Shown in pieces: positions 4,932-6,194 of a stretch of DNA of 6,194 nucleotides (position 1 is the first letter of the stretch; every line of letters begins with the position of its first letter). The position numbers were made by a program, and so were the translations under genes. The stretch is from positions 1-6,194 of the forward strand of contig VFKU01000495.1 of the NCBI GenBank assembly GCA_009885415.1, in the 5' to 3' direction. The stretch comes from Rhodothermota bacterium (GTDB taxonomy: Bacteria; Hydrogenedentota; Hydrogenedentia; Hydrogenedentales; GCA-2746185). Below the pieces are notes generated by a model. The model was not told where the DNA came from, searched no databases, and worked only from the letters and a program-made list of their open reading frames with translations.

Positions 4932-6194
4932 TTATCCAAAGGGGTCTCGCCGAACCAGGGTCTGATCGCGGTCGGGCCCGACGCTGACCACGCTGATCGC
5001 CGCGCCCAGAAGGGTTTCGATGCGTCTCACGTAGGACCGTGCGGCCGCCGGAAGCTCGTCCCAGCTCTCGCAGCGGCTGAGGTCTTCCTTCCACCCAGGC
5101 ACGTCCTCGTACACCGGCGTCACCCGCTCGAGCTGCGAGATGCGCCCAGGGAACCGGTCGATCCGCTTGCCGTCAAGTTCGTAGGCCGTGCAGACCGGAA
5201 TCCGGTCAAAACCGGTGAGCACATCGAGCTTCGTCATCACAATGCTCGTGATCCCGCACAACTGAATCACCCGTCGCAGCGGTACCACATCCAGCCATCC
5301 ACAGCGCCGCGGCCGTCCGGTCGTCGCGCCGTATTCCTTCCCGATCTCGCGCAGCCGCTCGCCCGCCGCGTCTTTGAGTTCGGTGGGCATCGGGCCTTCG
5401 CCGACCCGCGTCATATACGCCTTGAGGATTCCGACGACGCCCTGAATTTGTCCAGGGCCGACGCCCGCGCCGCCAAACACCCCGCCCGACATCGTCGTCG
5501 AGCTGGTGACGTAGGGATAGGTGCCGTGGTCGAGATCGAGCAGCGCGCCTTGCGCGCCCTCGAAGATGACTTTCTTGCCGGCGGCCATCGCCGTGTGCAG
5601 GAGATCCACCGTGTCAGCCGCGTGGGAGCGGAGCCGCTCCGCGTAGCCCAGGTACTCATCCCGCACCGCCGCGAAGTCGATCGCGCTCTCGTTGTATACC
5701 TTCGTCAGCAGCGCGTTCGCGTGTTCGAGCGCAAACGCGAGCTTCTCTTCAAAAGTCGCGCGGTCGAGCAAGTCGCCAAAACGAATCCCCGTGCGCGCCG
5801 CCTTGTCCGCATATACCGGCCCAATGCCGCGGCCCGTCGTGCCCACGCGGTTCTTGCCGCGCATTCGGTCCTGCGCCGCGTCGATCACGCGGTGGTACGG
5901 CATGATGACGTGGGCGGCTTCCGAGATGTGCAAGCGCCCGGCCACCGAGCAGCCCGCCTCGGCGAGCCGATCAATTTCCTGCAGCAACACGCCCGGATCA
6001 ATCACCGTCCCGTTCGCGATGACGCAGGAGGTGGTGGGGTGGAGGATGCCGCAGGGAATCAAGTGCAGCACAGTCTTCTTGCCGTTCACGACGACCGTGT
6101 GTCCGGCGTTGTTCCCGCCCGCGTAACGCGCGACGACGTCCGCGCGCTCGGTCAGGTAGTCGACGGTCTTGCCCTTGCCCTCGTCGCCCCACTG
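4932..6194 (-). CDS. purA: Adenylosuccinate synthetase, lacking about 10 N-terminal residues (runs off right edge)
   Basis: PurA condenses IMP with L-aspartate using GTP to form adenylosuccinate, the first committed step from IMP to AMP, in the cytoplasm. The frame is open to the window edge and its first visible residues are QWGDEGKGKT, the signature GDEGKGK GTP/IMP-binding loop containing the catalytic Asp (visible residue 4, E. coli D13). NNAGHT follows with the catalytic His (visible 32, E. coli H41). Other conserved blocks are GTTGRGIGPVYADKAAR, the FEGAQGALLDLDHGTYPYVTSS region, GILKAYMTRVGEGPMPTEL, the flexible-loop GATTGRPRRCGWLD, the guanine-binding TKLDVL, and the C-terminal VGPDRDQTLVRRDPFG. 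There are 420 visible residues; alignment to E. coli PurA implies roughly 10 more upstream. The ATG at 6089 is internal (MNGKKTV-like position: VVVNGKK) and is not the start. All active-site motifs are intact, so it is probably functional. It may share a transcript with tolC downstream, although the gap suggests a separate promoter. Confidence 0.98.
   Translation of the reverse strand, partial: QWGDEGKGKTVDYLTERADVVARYAGGNNAGHTVVVNGKKTVLHLIPCGILHPTTSCVIANGTVIDPGVLLQEIDRLAEAGCSVAGRLHISEAAHVIMPYHRVIDAAQDRMRGKNRVGTTGRGIGPVYADKAARTGIRFGDLLDRATFEEKLAFALEHANALLTKVYNESAIDFAAVRDEYLGYAERLRSHAADTVDLLHTAMAAGKKVIFEGAQGALLDLDHGTYPYVTSSTTMSGGVFGGAGVGPGQIQGVVGILKAYMTRVGEGPMPTELKDAAGERLREIGKEYGATTGRPRRCGWLDVVPLRRVIQLCGITSIVMTKLDVLTGFDRIPVCTAYELDGKRIDRFPGRISQLERVTPVYEDVPGWKEDLSRCESWDELPAAARSYVRRIETLLGAAISVVSVGPDRDQTLVRRDPFG

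Noticed and set aside
4331..4987. 218-codon plus-strand open frame spanning the 5' end of tolC and the gap
   Set aside because: The translation is antisense to signal-peptide and OEP coding sequence and shows no recognisable domain. Its passage through the gap is only the absence of stops in that frame.
6087..6089. ATG as the start of purA
   Set aside because: The frame continues upstream through NNAGHT and QWGDEGKGK, essential PurA active-site motifs, so the real start is beyond the window.
1..6194. tRNA/rRNA genes, CRISPR array, insertion sequence, phage or defence genes
   Set aside because: No cloverleaf with CCA-stem features, no regularly spaced repeats, no transposase or nuclease motifs and no terminal inverted repeats were seen; nearly all bases are accounted for by the listed genes.

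Overview
The window reads as chromosomal DNA of a GC-rich bacterium (by eye about 60% GC, strong G/C preference at third codon positions). The cyclophilin with a long insert and the TolC and PurA sequence styles resemble PVC-group or related lineages such as Planctomycetes, Verrucomicrobia or Hydrogenedentota. The phylum is a guess from recall and cannot be fixed from this sequence alone. The TolC-type outer-membrane factor indicates a diderm.

Layout: the plus strand carries one gene at the left edge, the 3' part of a cyclophilin-type peptidyl-prolyl isomerase (ends at 553). Everything else is on the minus strand. From right to left, in the direction of transcription, there is purA (adenylosuccinate synthetase, its first ~10 codons beyond the right edge), a TolC-family outer-membrane efflux protein, a DUF547 protein with a signal/lipoprotein-like N-terminus, a degraded fragment of a multi-membrane-spanning glycosyltransferase, and a two-domain fusion of the TIGR04282 and TIGR04283 glycosyltransferase families. 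The fusion gene converges on the isomerase with only 13 bp between stop codons.

How the genes relate: purA is housekeeping (AMP synthesis). It is separated from tolC by a 97-bp gap that contains a conspicuously AT-rich stretch with a perfect 7-bp dyad, the best candidate regulatory region in the window. The TolC-like gene has a strong ribosome binding site but no inner-membrane or periplasmic partner in view. The left half (DUF547, membrane glycosyltransferase remnant, fused TIGR04282/TIGR04283 protein) is a recognisable association: these families recur near each other in the gene sets annotated as 'rSAM/selenodomain-associated' or arsenosugar-type glycosyl transfer. No radical SAM (ArsS-like) gene lies inside the window.

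I found no tRNA, rRNA, CRISPR array, insertion sequence or obvious new defence system. The most interesting points are the fossil membrane glycosyltransferase, whose frame ends in an ATGA overlap with the fused glycosyltransferase; the domain fusion; and the AT-rich dyad upstream of tolC.
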